Position numbers and translations under genes: made by a program. Positions 27,595 to 36,678 of a DNA stretch of 64,000 bases are shown piece by piece; position 1 is the stretch's first letter, and every line of letters starts with the position of its first letter. The DNA lies in NCBI GenBank assembly GCA_903861005.1, contig CAIOSP010000124.1, positions 1-64,000 on the forward strand, read 5' to 3'. The stretch is from an uncultured Pseudomonadota bacterium (lineage in GTDB: Bacteria; Myxococcota_A; UBA796; GCA-2862545). The notes under the pieces are model-generated. The model had not been told where the DNA came from. It did not search any database and saw only the letters and a list, made by a program, of their open reading frames with translations.

Positions 27595-29565
27595 TCACGA
27601 GGCGGCACGGTGTTTTTTCACCGCGGTCAGCGCGTCCTCCGCCTCCAGCATCAGGTCATCGGCGCCGCACATGTGGCGGCCGGACGCGGCCACGCCCACC
27701 TGAGCCGACACACGGAAGCGAGCGCTCCCCTTCCCACTGAAGACGAGGCTGCCGAACGTGCTGAGGGCGGAGGTCAGACGGGCCTGCGCGCCGGTGCGCG
27801 TCTCGCGGACCATGGCGACGACGATCCGATCGGAGCCCCACCGGCCGACGATCGCGCCCTCCTCGAAGGCCTGTCGGACGCACGCCACCAGCGCGACCAG
27901 CACCTGGTCTCCGGCGTCGAACCCGTACATGTGGTTCACGTCGTGGAAGTAGTCCAGATCGATCAGGCCCACTGCCACGTCTGGCGCCGACCGCCGCATC
28001 AGGTCGTGCAGGCGCCGGTGGAACGCGTTGCGGCGCAGGGTCCCGGTCGTCGGGTCCTGGTCCTCGATCTCCGACACGCGGTCATTCGCGGCGAGCACCT
28101 TGGCGACGATCTCGTCGGGGCGCACGGGGCGCACGGGGCGCATGACGGTGCCGAAGACGCCCGCCCGCGCCATGGCGATCTGCAGCGGCGCCGAGTCGTG
28201 CTCCACCGCCAACAGCACGGGCAGCGAGGAGCGCTGGATCCCCGCGCGCAAGCGACGGCAGACGTCCAGACCGGACATGCCCGGCAGCAGCACGTCCGAC
28301 ACAACCACGTGCGGCTCGAACGCCAGGACCTGCGCGTCGAGCGTCGCCGAATCCATCGCCTGCGCGATCTCGCACGACGCGCGGGTGAGCGCCTCGCCTG
28401 CCTCCGCGAGGAAGGTCGGATCGGCGCTCAACAGCAAGACCCTCACCGCCGGGGTCGTGTCCGAGTGGGTCAGCCGCCGAACCAGCGCGGCCAGGTCCCG
28501 GTCCTGCAGCGGGAGGGTGATCACGCCGGAGAGCCGTTCGTGGCGCACCGCGCGCTCCAGCTCATCCGCCGACTCGGTGTCCTCGGCGATCAGGCCAATC
28601 GGCGCGGTCGACGTGCTCTCTTGACGGTGGAGGAACTCGACCAGCCGCTGCGCGCCGTCGTCCGGGAGGTCGTCCGCGATGAGCGCGTACGCGATCGGGG
28701 TGGTGCGCGCGAGCGCCCTCGCCGCGACCATCGACCCGGCGTTGATCATGTCCAGGCCGTGCAGGTCGAACCAGTCCGCGAGCGCGACGAGCAGCGCGCG
28801 GTCGGCGGAGACGCACAGGGCCGTCCCGGCCTGCCGGGGCGACGGAGAGACGCTAGCGCGACGAGGCCCCCACGCGTGCGCCCATGTGTGCATAAGGACG
28901 CAGGCGGACTCCAGCCGCGCGGTGTCCATGACCGCGGCGTCGGCGCAGAGCGCCTCGGCGCTCATCTGCAGCAGCTCCGCCACCACGGTGAAGCGCATGT
29001 CGGTGCAGCGGCTGGCCAGCAGCCGCCAGCTCCCCCCGACCGTCGCGCGCACAGACGGACCGGCACCCGTCACCCCGCCCTCGACGTCCGCGACGACGTC
29101 GTCGACCTCGGAGGCCAAGGTCTGGCCGAACTGCTCTCGCACCCGCGCCAGGGTCCCGGACCAGGCCTGGGGGTACTGGCCCTCGTCGTTGACGGCGCCG
29201 CGCACCGCGTCGACCAGGGTGGACTGGAGGTGCTGTACCACCTCGGTGAGCTCGTACGGCTCCAACATCACGGTAGGCACCTGCAGCGAGTTCGCCAGCT
29301 CGTCCAAGTGCGGGTCGGAGACGAGCGAGGCCGCGTACACCACCCGGCCACTCCAGCCGTGCTGTCGAAGCTCGCGCACCCAGTCCAGGCCGTCGCCGTG
29401 GTTCTCGTGCTCCACGACCACCACCAGGTCCGCGTGGGTGGCCGACAGCGCGATCCGCCCCTGCCCGATCGAGGCCGCCGCCGCGCACGGGATCGAGAGC
29501 AGCTCGAGCGCCGCCCGAAACAGGTTCCGGTTCAGGGTGTCTTCGCCGACCACGAGACCGCGCAT
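27595..29565 (-). CDS. Multi-receiver protein with degenerate GGDEF domain
   Basis: 656 aa. A first receiver-like domain (about 1-115) has Glu52 at the phosphoacceptor position and Pro-Tyr where the conserved Lys-Pro should be. A central helical region follows. A second receiver-like segment lies at about 250-370. A third receiver (about 375-490) retains VVVSDVLLPGMSG but has Arg in place of the conserved Lys. The C-terminal GGDEF-type domain has the active-site signature changed to WGSDR (about 576-580), so diguanylate cyclase activity is unlikely. ATG at 29565 is preferred because GGAGG lies five bases upstream and the first receiver starts there. An in-frame ATG at 29637 is the alternative. 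Probably a signal-integrating scaffold or c-di-GMP/GTP-binding effector. Confidence 0.85.
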   Translation of the reverse strand: MRGLVVGEDTLNRNLFRAALELLSIPCAAAASIGQGRIALSATHADLVVVVEHENHGDGLDWVRELRQHGWSGRVVYAASLVSDPHLDELANSLQVPTVMLEPYELTEVVQHLQSTLVDAVRGAVNDEGQYPQAWSGTLARVREQFGQTLASEVDDVVADVEGGVTGAGPSVRATVGGSWRLLASRCTDMRFTVVAELLQMSAEALCADAAVMDTARLESACVLMHTWAHAWGPRRASVSPSPRQAGTALCVSADRALLVALADWFDLHGLDMINAGSMVAARALARTTPIAYALIADDLPDDGAQRLVEFLHRQESTSTAPIGLIAEDTESADELERAVRHERLSGVITLPLQDRDLAALVRRLTHSDTTPAVRVLLLSADPTFLAEAGEALTRASCEIAQAMDSATLDAQVLAFEPHVVVSDVLLPGMSGLDVCRRLRAGIQRSSLPVLLAVEHDSAPLQIAMARAGVFGTVMRPVRPVRPDEIVAKVLAANDRVSEIEDQDPTTGTLRRNAFHRRLHDLMRRSAPDVAVGLIDLDYFHDVNHMYGFDAGDQVLVALVACVRQAFEEGAIVGRWGSDRIVVAMVRETRTGAQARLTSALSTFGSLVFSGKGSARFRVSAQVGVAASGRHMCGADDLMLEAEDALTAVKKHRAAS

Positions 29566-29994
29566 GGGGTCCTCCACGAGAACCGCGTGTAGTTCGCGCG
29601 GTTCTGATTTGTCGGTTGGCTGCTTCGAATGCTTCATGCGGGGGGGCGCGTACGGGGAAAGGCGTAGAACCGCTCGCATCGACAGTCCACGCCTTTCGCT
29701 ACGGCCGCAGCATGGACTCGGGCTTGAGCCGCAAGCGCGTTGGGCGCTCCGGGTGGGTGAGGTCACCGCCGACCGCGCCGTGGGAGAAGGTCGGCGTACG
29801 GCCCTTCCACCGGCAGGTGGACACCGCGAAGGCGTTGCCCCTGCCGGCGCCATTTCGGAGCACCATGCGCTCCGGGGGACCTCGCGCGGGACGCGCTCGG
29901 CGCCCGCAGAGGCCACGTCGCCGTGCAAGGCCGGGCGCTAGCGGAGCGCCTCGATGGCCTGCGCGTCGACGTCGTCCGCGGAGGACGGCTCCGA
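29566..29994. other. 429-bp stretch without a convincing gene
   Basis: No frame here combines a ribosome-binding site, plausible composition and a recognisable product. Open frames run through it in several phases only because the DNA is GC-rich. If the downstream gene used the upstream ATG at 29637, the gap would shrink to 357 bp. The one visible element is an inverted repeat at 29657-29697. Confidence 0.5.
29657..29697. repeat. 9-bp inverted repeat with 23-nt loop
   Basis: GAAAGGCGT at 29657-29665 is repeated in inverted orientation as ACGCCTTTC at 29689-29697. It lies about 90 bases upstream of the degenerate GGDEF gene on its strand, a place where an operator or leader hairpin could act. 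No family of operators is recognised. Confidence 0.4.
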
Positions 29995-32163
29995 CTACTT
30001 CGGCTGGGCTTTCGGCAGCCCCTTCGAACGTGGGCGGCGCGCCTTTTCCACCGCCGTCTTCCCGCGCACGACCAAGCCTTCGAGCTTGGTCCGCATGGCG
30101 GTGAGCGCGATCACGTATGGGTCCGCCACCTCTGCCTGCGCCGTCACGTCCTTCGTCACCAACGCGTCGTGGTTCTTCTTGCGCTGGGCGAGCTGCGCCT
30201 TGATCTTGCGGCTCCGCTCCTCCAAGTCGGCGCTCACCCGTTCAACCTCCGTCGCAGCGCGCTTCACGGCCGCGGCCAGGCGCAGGCCCTGGTGGAACGT
30301 CTCGACGCCCGCCCCGCCCTTCGCGACCTTACTCCGGTTCTTGAGGTCCTTGGCGACGGCGTCCGCGAGCAACTTCATGCCCCCTATCGCCTCGTCGTAG
30401 GCACGCTGATCAGCCGCGACCATCTGCTCAAACTGCATCTTCTGACGGTAGGCCGACATCTCGCGGTCGTTCTTCTCGAAGTCGGCGGGGCTCGGCTGGA
30501 GCGACCCGTGCAGCTCGAGGAACTCGCCGACCGTGAGCTTGTCCTTCTTCCTCGGATCCGGCATCACCCACTCAACCTTCACGCCCAGCATCATCATGTG
30601 CTTGATGAAGTTCACGAACATGGCGAGCGGCGGCTTGTAGTGGCCGCTGCGGGAGTTGACGATCTCGACCTTGCCGCCCGAGATCTTGAGCTCGCCCGCC
30701 ATCCGGATCGGCAGGCCCGACATGTAGGACGAGTGGAACACCGACAGCCGATCGCCGTCGTCCTGCTCGACCGCGTGCTGATGGGTGATGTAGAGGTCCC
30801 CACTCATGCTGAGCACGAAGCCAGTGAACCCGGCCGTGATCTGCTGGCTCGGGTACTCGGACGAGTCCGCTGGGACGAGGTTCATCAAGCCCGGCACCTT
30901 CTCGCGCCAGGTCCACCAGTCGTACTGGTAGAGCTTGCCGCCCTTCACGTGAACGCGGAACAGGTCGCGCTGATCGCCGGTCATCCACTTGGCCAGCTCG
31001 CGCTCCACGTCGAGCGTGGTGCCGTGCTCCTCCATGCCCTTGCCGTAGTGCTTCTCCAGCCACGCCGGCAGCGCGTTGATCCCGACCTTGGCCTCCTTGG
31101 CCAGGCGCGTCGCGGCCTTGGTGTAGAACTCCTCGACCTGCGCCTTCATCTCCTTGTCGACGCCGTCAGAGAACTTGCGGCCAGCCTGCCCCACGCCCGC
31201 CGCCTTGAGCCAATAGTCGGCCGCGAAGTACAGCTCCGCGAGCACACCGACCTTGGCGTCGGGCAGCGCGTCGCGATACTTCGCGAGCAGCGCGCGCAGC
31301 GTCCTGAGGATGATGTCCGTGTTCTTGACGTCCGACAGCCCGGTGAGGTCCGCCCCCTCAAACGTCAGCCCGAGCGCCTTCTGCACCTCGTTCTGGGCCA
31401 GGCGCAGGCGCGCGTCCAGATCGTCGAGGGTGAGCAGGCTGTCCTTGTAGCGGGTCTTGCCGAGCCGGCTGCCGACCAGCGTCCGGCGCGCGTCCACGCT
31501 GCCCGCCACAAGCTTCTCCAACACCTTAGCGAGCTTCGCGAGCGCCTCGCGCGCCAGCGTACGCGCGGGCTCGTCGTTCGTCGACGCGTGCGCCCGGAGC
31601 GCGGCGTTCAGCCCGACCTTCTTGAAGGCGTTCACCAGCGCGATGACGAGCTTGGACGACGTGTCCTTCCCGGCCTCGGTCTCAGTCTCGTCAAGCTGGC
31701 CCTCGGCGACGACGCCCGCGGTGCGAACCCAGGTCGTGTACTGGCCCGTCGTGCCGAACTCGCCGTCGACCACATCGTTGAGGGCCTTGATCGCGACACC
31801 TTCGCCCTTCAGCGACGTTCGGAGCGCCTTGAAGGTGTCCTTGAGCTGCGCCTTGGCGGTCACCCGGTTGGCCCGCACACCCGGAAGCGCGCGCAGGCGG
31901 TCCTTGCCGCGGACCAGCGCCCCTCGCGCCACGACCCAGTCCTCACGCTTGGTGGACTTCACGCCCTCGTCCTGCTTCCAGAGGCGAGCGAAGAAGTCCA
32001 GCGTGGTCACCGACTCGTTTTCCCCGAAGGAGACGCGGACATTCGTGTCCTTCTCTCCGCCGGGGCGAACCATACAGTAGAACACTGCTTTGCCGATCTC
32101 AAGGTCGCTCAGCGTCTGCAGGTGCGCGACGATGTGGGTCTTCGCGGAGGTCGGAATCGCCAT
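29995..32163 (-). CDS. Lys-rich protein with IQM-like C-terminal domain
   Basis: 722 aa, with no signal peptide or membrane segment. Residues 1-400 are helical, rich in Lys and Ala, and not recognised. Residues about 445-535 (about 30556-30830) resemble the conserved domain of plant IQM calmodulin-binding proteins: GFVLSMSGDLYI, then FHSSYMSG (476-483), AGELKISGGKVE and SGHYKP (506-511). Similar 'HSSF...AGE...SGHYxP' blocks are recalled from scattered bacterial proteins of unknown activity. A C-terminal coiled coil and basic tail end it. ATG at 32163 is preferred to an upstream start because AGGG lies seven bases before it and the extension is low-quality. It sits 115 bases after argH. The activity is unknown; an effector, toxin or glycan-binding role are all open. 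Confidence 0.75.
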   Translation of the reverse strand: MAIPTSAKTHIVAHLQTLSDLEIGKAVFYCMVRPGGEKDTNVRVSFGENESVTTLDFFARLWKQDEGVKSTKREDWVVARGALVRGKDRLRALPGVRANRVTAKAQLKDTFKALRTSLKGEGVAIKALNDVVDGEFGTTGQYTTWVRTAGVVAEGQLDETETEAGKDTSSKLVIALVNAFKKVGLNAALRAHASTNDEPARTLAREALAKLAKVLEKLVAGSVDARRTLVGSRLGKTRYKDSLLTLDDLDARLRLAQNEVQKALGLTFEGADLTGLSDVKNTDIILRTLRALLAKYRDALPDAKVGVLAELYFAADYWLKAAGVGQAGRKFSDGVDKEMKAQVEEFYTKAATRLAKEAKVGINALPAWLEKHYGKGMEEHGTTLDVERELAKWMTGDQRDLFRVHVKGGKLYQYDWWTWREKVPGLMNLVPADSSEYPSQQITAGFTGFVLSMSGDLYITHQHAVEQDDGDRLSVFHSSYMSGLPIRMAGELKISGGKVEIVNSRSGHYKPPLAMFVNFIKHMMMLGVKVEWVMPDPRKKDKLTVGEFLELHGSLQPSPADFEKNDREMSAYRQKMQFEQMVAADQRAYDEAIGGMKLLADAVAKDLKNRSKVAKGGAGVETFHQGLRLAAAVKRAATEVERVSADLEERSRKIKAQLAQRKKNHDALVTKDVTAQAEVADPYVIALTAMRTKLEGLVVRGKTAVEKARRPRSKGLPKAQPK

Positions 32164-32278
32164 GAGGCACCCTGGGGAAGCGCGCGACCTATGACGCGCC
32201 TCCTGTTCCGCGATGAGGGGGAGCCCTCCCACGTGGTCGACAAGCGCTCGCGCGACCCGTCGCCCGCGCGTCTCGCGC

Positions 32279-33670
32279 TCACGCCCCGCGAAGCGCCTGG
32301 ATCTGCGCGCGCACGCTCTCGGGCCCTGCGCCGCCCGCGGTCCGCAGACCCGCCAGCAGCTTGGCCGGGGTCATGCCAGCCAGCTCAGCCGAGATGCCCT
32401 CGCCGCCGTCGACCGGGTGCTCACCCAGCGCGGCCGCGAAGCCCGCCGCCAGGCCGCCGGTGTCCTGGCCTAGTCGAACCGCGCGGCCGACCAGGTGGTG
32501 CGCCTCACGGAACGGCAGGCCCGCGAGCACAAGGCGATCCGCGAGCCAGAGCGCCGCGAGCTCGGAGCCGCACGCGGCCTCCATGCGCGCCGCGTCCCAG
32601 GACATGGCGTCCACATGCAGGGCCGCCAGGCTCACCGCGTCGCGCGTGTTGTCGTACGAGCGGAACAGCAGCGTCTTGTCAGGCTGAAGGTCCTTGCTGT
32701 ACCCGCTGACAAGCCCGCTGGCGGCCGAGGCGAGCGCGGCGAAGTCGCCCGCCGGGAGCTTGCCGAGCACGCGAAGCAGCTCTGCCCCGTCCGGGTTGCG
32801 CTTCTGCGGCAGCAGGCTGGAGCCGGTGGTCAGCCGGTCCGGCAGCTTGAGCCACGCGAAGGCCGGAGACGCGAACAGCACCAGCTCCTCGCCCAGGCGG
32901 GACAGGCCGACGCCCGTCGTGGCGAGCACGCCGATCGCGTCGATCACGTCCGTGCGGCTGCCGGTGGTCTGGGTGGCGTTGAGCGTGGGCCGCGTGAAGC
33001 CGAGCGCCGTCGCCGTGTGCTGCCGATCGATCGGCAGGTAGGTCCCTGCCGACGCGCCGCTGCCGAGCGGGCTCTCGTCCAGGCGGGCGAGCAGGTCGCC
33101 CACACGGCGACGCGCGCGGGACAGCTCGGCCGCGTGCGCGCACAGCCACTGGCCGACGCTGCTGACTTGGGCCGGCTGCAGGTGCGTGAACGACGGCATG
33201 GGCGCGTCGACGCCCTGCTCCGCGCGATCCGCGAGCAGGCGGATGAGCGCGTCGAGGTCGTCACGCAGCACGGTGAACGCGTCGCGCATCCACATCGTGG
33301 TGTCCAAGATGACCTGATCGTTGCGGCTGCGGCCGGTGTGCAGCTTGCGCGCGGGCGCGCCAATGCGCTCGCCCAGGCGGCGCTCCACCGCCATGTGGAT
33401 GTCTTCGTCGGACGGGAGGAACTCGAACGCGCCGGTCCGCAGCTCCTCGTGGATCGCGTCCAGCCCGTGGACGATCGCTTTGGCCTCGTCCGCGGAGATC
33501 AGGCCCACGCGCGCGAGCATCGTCGCGTGGGCCTTGGAGCCGCGCACGTCCTGATCCCACAGGCGCCGATCCACGTCGACGCTGCGGTTGATGCGCTCGA
33601 GCAGCGCGTCGGTGGCCTCGGTGAACCGCCCGCCGAGGCTGCGCGCCGGCGTGCGATCCTCGGCGCTCAC
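32279..33670 (-). CDS. argH: Argininosuccinate lyase
   Basis: 463 aa, the usual family length. It cleaves argininosuccinate to arginine and fumarate, the last step of arginine synthesis. The fumarase/aspartase signature GSSLLPQKRNPD is present, along with the LHTGRSRNDQV and SFTHLQPAQ motifs of the active site. The start is GTG and overlaps the argB stop as GTGA, the 3'-most link of the overlapping arg operon. Nothing is anomalous. Confidence 0.97.
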   Translation of the reverse strand: MSAEDRTPARSLGGRFTEATDALLERINRSVDVDRRLWDQDVRGSKAHATMLARVGLISADEAKAIVHGLDAIHEELRTGAFEFLPSDEDIHMAVERRLGERIGAPARKLHTGRSRNDQVILDTTMWMRDAFTVLRDDLDALIRLLADRAEQGVDAPMPSFTHLQPAQVSSVGQWLCAHAAELSRARRRVGDLLARLDESPLGSGASAGTYLPIDRQHTATALGFTRPTLNATQTTGSRTDVIDAIGVLATTGVGLSRLGEELVLFASPAFAWLKLPDRLTTGSSLLPQKRNPDGAELLRVLGKLPAGDFAALASAASGLVSGYSKDLQPDKTLLFRSYDNTRDAVSLAALHVDAMSWDAARMEAACGSELAALWLADRLVLAGLPFREAHHLVGRAVRLGQDTGGLAAGFAAALGEHPVDGGEGISAELAGMTPAKLLAGLRTAGGAGPESVRAQIQALRGA

Positions 33671-34551
33671 CGCAGGCCCGCGTCGTCAGGGACGACCAGG
33701 GTGCCGCAGCCGTTGTCGCTGAAGATCTCGCGCAGCAGCGTCGCCGGCTCACGGCCCGAGATGATGTGCACGCGCTCGACGCCGCGGTCGATCGCCTTGA
33801 GGGCCTCTTCGACCTTGGCGCGCATGCCGCCCGCGATCACGCCCTCGTCGATCAACTCACGCACCGCCGACACTGGCAGCTGCGAGATGGGGCCCGCCGC
33901 GTCCAGCCCGCGCATGACGCCGGCGATGCTGGTGAGCAGCACCAGCTTGGACGCGCCCAGATCGGACGCCACGCGGCTGGCGACCGCGTCGCCGTTCACG
34001 TTGACCAGGTGGCCGTCGTCCAGCGTGCCCAAGCTCGGGAGCACGGGCACGGACCAGCCGTTGGGGCCCTTGGTGAACTTGGAGGCGTCCACGCCGACCA
34101 CGTCACCAACCCATCCCCAGTCGACGGTCTCGCCGTCCTCGACCGTGGGCGGGCGACGGACGCAGTGCACCGCGCTGGTGACGCCATCCTCAAAGCCGAT
34201 CGCCGGCACGCCGTCGCGGCGCAGGCGCTCGACGATCGCGCGGTTGAGATCGCCACCCACCACCGAAACCAGCACGTCGAGCGTGGCGTCGTCGGTCACG
34301 CGGCGGCCGCGGAACTTGCGAGGCACCAGGCCGCGCTGCTTGCACTCGGCGTCCACCTGCTTGCCGCCGCCGTGCACGATCAGCGGACGAAGCCCGCAGC
34401 GCACGAGGATGACGATCTGTGGGAGGATGCGCTCGAGCACGGGGCCGCCGTCGAGCAGCTCGCCGCCGAGCTTGACGACGACCAGCCGATCGCGGAACGC
34501 TTCAATGTACTGGGCCGCCTCGGCGACGTCTGGACCACGATCCGGCTTCAT
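33667..34551 (-). CDS. argB: N-acetylglutamate kinase
   Basis: 294 aa. It phosphorylates N-acetylglutamate. The amino-acid-kinase fold shows VVVKLGGELL (Lys27), VIVHGGGKQVD and the C-terminal SDNGCGTLVVP characteristic of ArgB. The ATG overlaps the end of argF' as ATGA, and its stop overlaps argH as GTGA. It may be arginine-feedback controlled, but the N-terminal helix that confers this in some homologues cannot be judged by eye. Confidence 0.95.
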   Translation of the reverse strand: MKPDRGPDVAEAAQYIEAFRDRLVVVKLGGELLDGGPVLERILPQIVILVRCGLRPLIVHGGGKQVDAECKQRGLVPRKFRGRRVTDDATLDVLVSVVGGDLNRAIVERLRRDGVPAIGFEDGVTSAVHCVRRPPTVEDGETVDWGWVGDVVGVDASKFTKGPNGWSVPVLPSLGTLDDGHLVNVNGDAVASRVASDLGASKLVLLTSIAGVMRGLDAAGPISQLPVSAVRELIDEGVIAGGMRAKVEEALKAIDRGVERVHIISGREPATLLREIFSDNGCGTLVVPDDAGLR

Positions 34552-35555
34552 GGAATGACTCCCTGGCGACGCGCGAGGTGTTCGACCAGCGCGGCCTGTG
34601 CCCACATCCGATTTCCTGCCTGCTGCACGACAAGGCTGCGAGGCCCGTCGAGCACTTCTCCCGCGATGACGACGTTGCGGCGGACCGGCAGGCAGTGCAT
34701 CACGCGACCGTGATCCGTGCCCGACATCGCCGACTCGTCCATCTGCCAGGTGCGAAGCTCCGGGTCCGTCGGACCAGAGCGATCCAAGCGACCCCACGAC
34801 TTCACGTAGACCACGCGACGGCCGCGCAGGCCGCCCAAGCGATCATGCGTGACCGTGACCTTGCCGCCGCGCGCCGACGCCTCGGAGCGCGCTGAGTCCA
34901 GCACCTCACGATCCAGATCGAACCCGTGCGGGTGAACCACCGACACGTCGCAGCCGGCGAGCGCCGCCTGCATCAAGAAGGTCTGGGGCACGGCCGTGGG
35001 CAGCGCCTTGGGGTGGTAGGCCCAGGACAGCGCGACCGGCAGGCCGCGCAGGTCCGGACCGAAGGTCTCATGGAGCGTCATCACGTCCGCCAGCCCCTGA
35101 CAGGGGTGGTGCGTGGTGCCCTCCAGGCTGATGATCGGCACGCCCGCGTAGTGCGCGATCTTGCGCAGCACCGGCTCGGTGCGCTCCACGTCCCACGGCG
35201 CCGTGCCGCGGAAGCTGCGCACGCCGAGGATGTGGAAGAACTGGCCGAGCACCCGCGCCGCCTCGGCGATGTTCTCGACCTTGTCGCCGTCCATGACTGC
35301 GTCGGGGTCAAGCTCGAGCGCCCAGGTGTCGCTGGTGGCGTTCATGGTCTGGCAGGAGCCGCCGACGATGCGGACCGCCTGCTCGAACGACGCGCGCGTC
35401 CGAAGCGACGGGTTGAAGTACAGCGCGCCCACCCGCAGCCGGTTGGGCACGGGGTTGGGGTCGGACGCCTTGAGCACGCCCGCGCGCGACAGGATGATGG
35501 CGCGGTCCGCGTCCGTCAGGTCGGTCGGCGACACCACATGAAGCAGATCAGACAC
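34548..35555 (-). CDS. argF': N-acetylornithine (or N-succinylornithine) carbamoyltransferase
   Basis: 335 aa. Carbamoyl-phosphate site FNPSLRTRASFEQA (47-60), HPCQ (150-153) and HCLPVRRNV (287-295). The variants point to the acetylornithine transcarbamylase branch described in Xanthomonas rather than canonical OTC: FNPSLRTR instead of the usual STRTR context, AYHPKALPTAVP, VVYVKSWG, and HCLPVRRN instead of HCLPA. It would therefore act on the N-acylated intermediate made by ArgB/C/D, giving N-acetylcitrulline. The GTG start follows a perfect 12-base Shine-Dalgarno and overlaps the argD stop by 8 bases. Acetyl versus succinyl specificity is not decidable here. Confidence 0.85.
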   Translation of the reverse strand: MSDLLHVVSPTDLTDADRAIILSRAGVLKASDPNPVPNRLRVGALYFNPSLRTRASFEQAVRIVGGSCQTMNATSDTWALELDPDAVMDGDKVENIAEAARVLGQFFHILGVRSFRGTAPWDVERTEPVLRKIAHYAGVPIISLEGTTHHPCQGLADVMTLHETFGPDLRGLPVALSWAYHPKALPTAVPQTFLMQAALAGCDVSVVHPHGFDLDREVLDSARSEASARGGKVTVTHDRLGGLRGRRVVYVKSWGRLDRSGPTDPELRTWQMDESAMSGTDHGRVMHCLPVRRNVVIAGEVLDGPRSLVVQQAGNRMWAQAALVEHLARRQGVIP

Positions 35556-36678
35556 CGATCACCTCCTTGAGGGTGGTGACGAACCGGTCGACGTGCTCGT
35601 CCTGGAGGATGTAAGGCGCCAGGAGCCGCAGCGTGCGCGGGTGCGACGACGTGCCGACCATGATGTCGCGGGCCAGGAGCGCGTCGCGCACCGTGTTGGC
35701 CGACACCGGGGTCTCTACGCCGAGCAGACAGCCCTTGCCGCGCACCTCGACGCCGGGGATGCCGGCCAGACCGGCGCGGATGCGGGCCTCGATCTCCAGC
35801 ACGCGGGTCATCAGGCCGTCGCGGCGGATGATGTTCGCGACCGCCTCCACCATGGCGCAGGCCATCGGGCCGCCGCCGAACGTGGTGCCGAGCTCGCCGG
35901 AGCCGACGCGATCGCCGATCGCCTTGGTGCAGACCATGGCGCCCACGGGGAAGCCCGCGCCGAGCGACTTGGCGAGCGTGACCATGTCCGGCTTCACACC
36001 AAAGGCTTCATGCGCGTACCAGGTGCCGGTGCGACCCACGCCGCCCTGGACCTCGTCGAAGATGAAGAAGGCGCCGACCTCGCGGCAGCGGGCCTCGACG
36101 CGCTGCAGCCACGCGGCGTCCGGCACGTACAGGCCGCCCAAGCTGACGATCGCCTCGATCATCACGCCAGCGACGGTCTCGTCGATGCTCGACAGGTCCT
36201 CCTGGCCGAGCGTGAAGGTGCGGCACCAGTGCGCCGGCACGTCGAGCGGGATGCGGCCGCGGTAGCCGCCAAGCCCGGTGACCGACAGCGCGCCGAGCGT
36301 ACGGCCGTGGAAGCTGGAGTCCAGCGTGATCACCGTCTTTCGGCCGGTGAGCTTGCGCGCCAGGTGCAACGCGGACTCGTTCGCCTCGGTCCCCGAGTTC
36401 ACGAAGTGCACGTAGGCCAGATGCTCGCTGCCGCCCAGCACCGCGTTGGCCGCGCGCTCCTGCACCGCCATGTGCAGCGAGTTCGAGTAGAAGTCGAGCG
36501 TGCGGTACGCGTTGGACAGCGTCTCCGCCAGCTCAGGGTGGGCGTGACCCAGCGGGCAGACCGCGTGGGCGCCGTACAGGTCGAGGATCTGGCGACCGTC
36601 CGACGTGTACATGTACACGCCGTTCGCGCGCACCAGGTCGAGGTCCAGACGCGGGTAGACAGGCAGCAGCGCGCTCAT
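35548..36678 (-). CDS. argD: N-acetylornithine aminotransferase
   Basis: 376-aa class III PLP aminotransferase. The PLP lysine lies in LAKSLGAGFPVGAM; FVNSGTEANESALHLAR and IFDEVQGGVGRTG are cofactor motifs. Position between argC and argF' assigns it to N-acetylglutamate-semialdehyde transamination. ATG at 36678 overlaps the argC stop as ATGA; an upstream in-frame ATG at 36720 would lie within argC and is rejected. The last codons also form the Shine-Dalgarno of argF'. Confidence 0.95.
   Translation of the reverse strand: MSALLPVYPRLDLDLVRANGVYMYTSDGRQILDLYGAHAVCPLGHAHPELAETLSNAYRTLDFYSNSLHMAVQERAANAVLGGSEHLAYVHFVNSGTEANESALHLARKLTGRKTVITLDSSFHGRTLGALSVTGLGGYRGRIPLDVPAHWCRTFTLGQEDLSSIDETVAGVMIEAIVSLGGLYVPDAAWLQRVEARCREVGAFFIFDEVQGGVGRTGTWYAHEAFGVKPDMVTLAKSLGAGFPVGAMVCTKAIGDRVGSGELGTTFGGGPMACAMVEAVANIIRRDGLMTRVLEIEARIRAGLAGIPGVEVRGKGCLLGVETPVSANTVRDALLARDIMVGTSSHPRTLRLLAPYILQDEHVDRFVTTLKEVIGV
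35557..35568 (-). promoter_or_regulatory. Perfect 12-base Shine-Dalgarno for argF'
   Basis: On the minus strand AAGGAGGTGATC, fully complementary to the standard 3' end of 16S rRNA, ends two bases before the argF' GTG start. The AAGGAGG core is spaced six bases from the GTG. It lies within the last codons of argD. This settles the argF' start and implies strong re-initiation or independent loading at this cistron. Confidence 0.85.

Noticed and set aside
29923-32709. Plus-strand open frame of 928 codons
   Set aside because: It is antisense to the IQM-like gene and the end of argH; His/Arg/Leu bias and absence of any motif mark it as a shadow.
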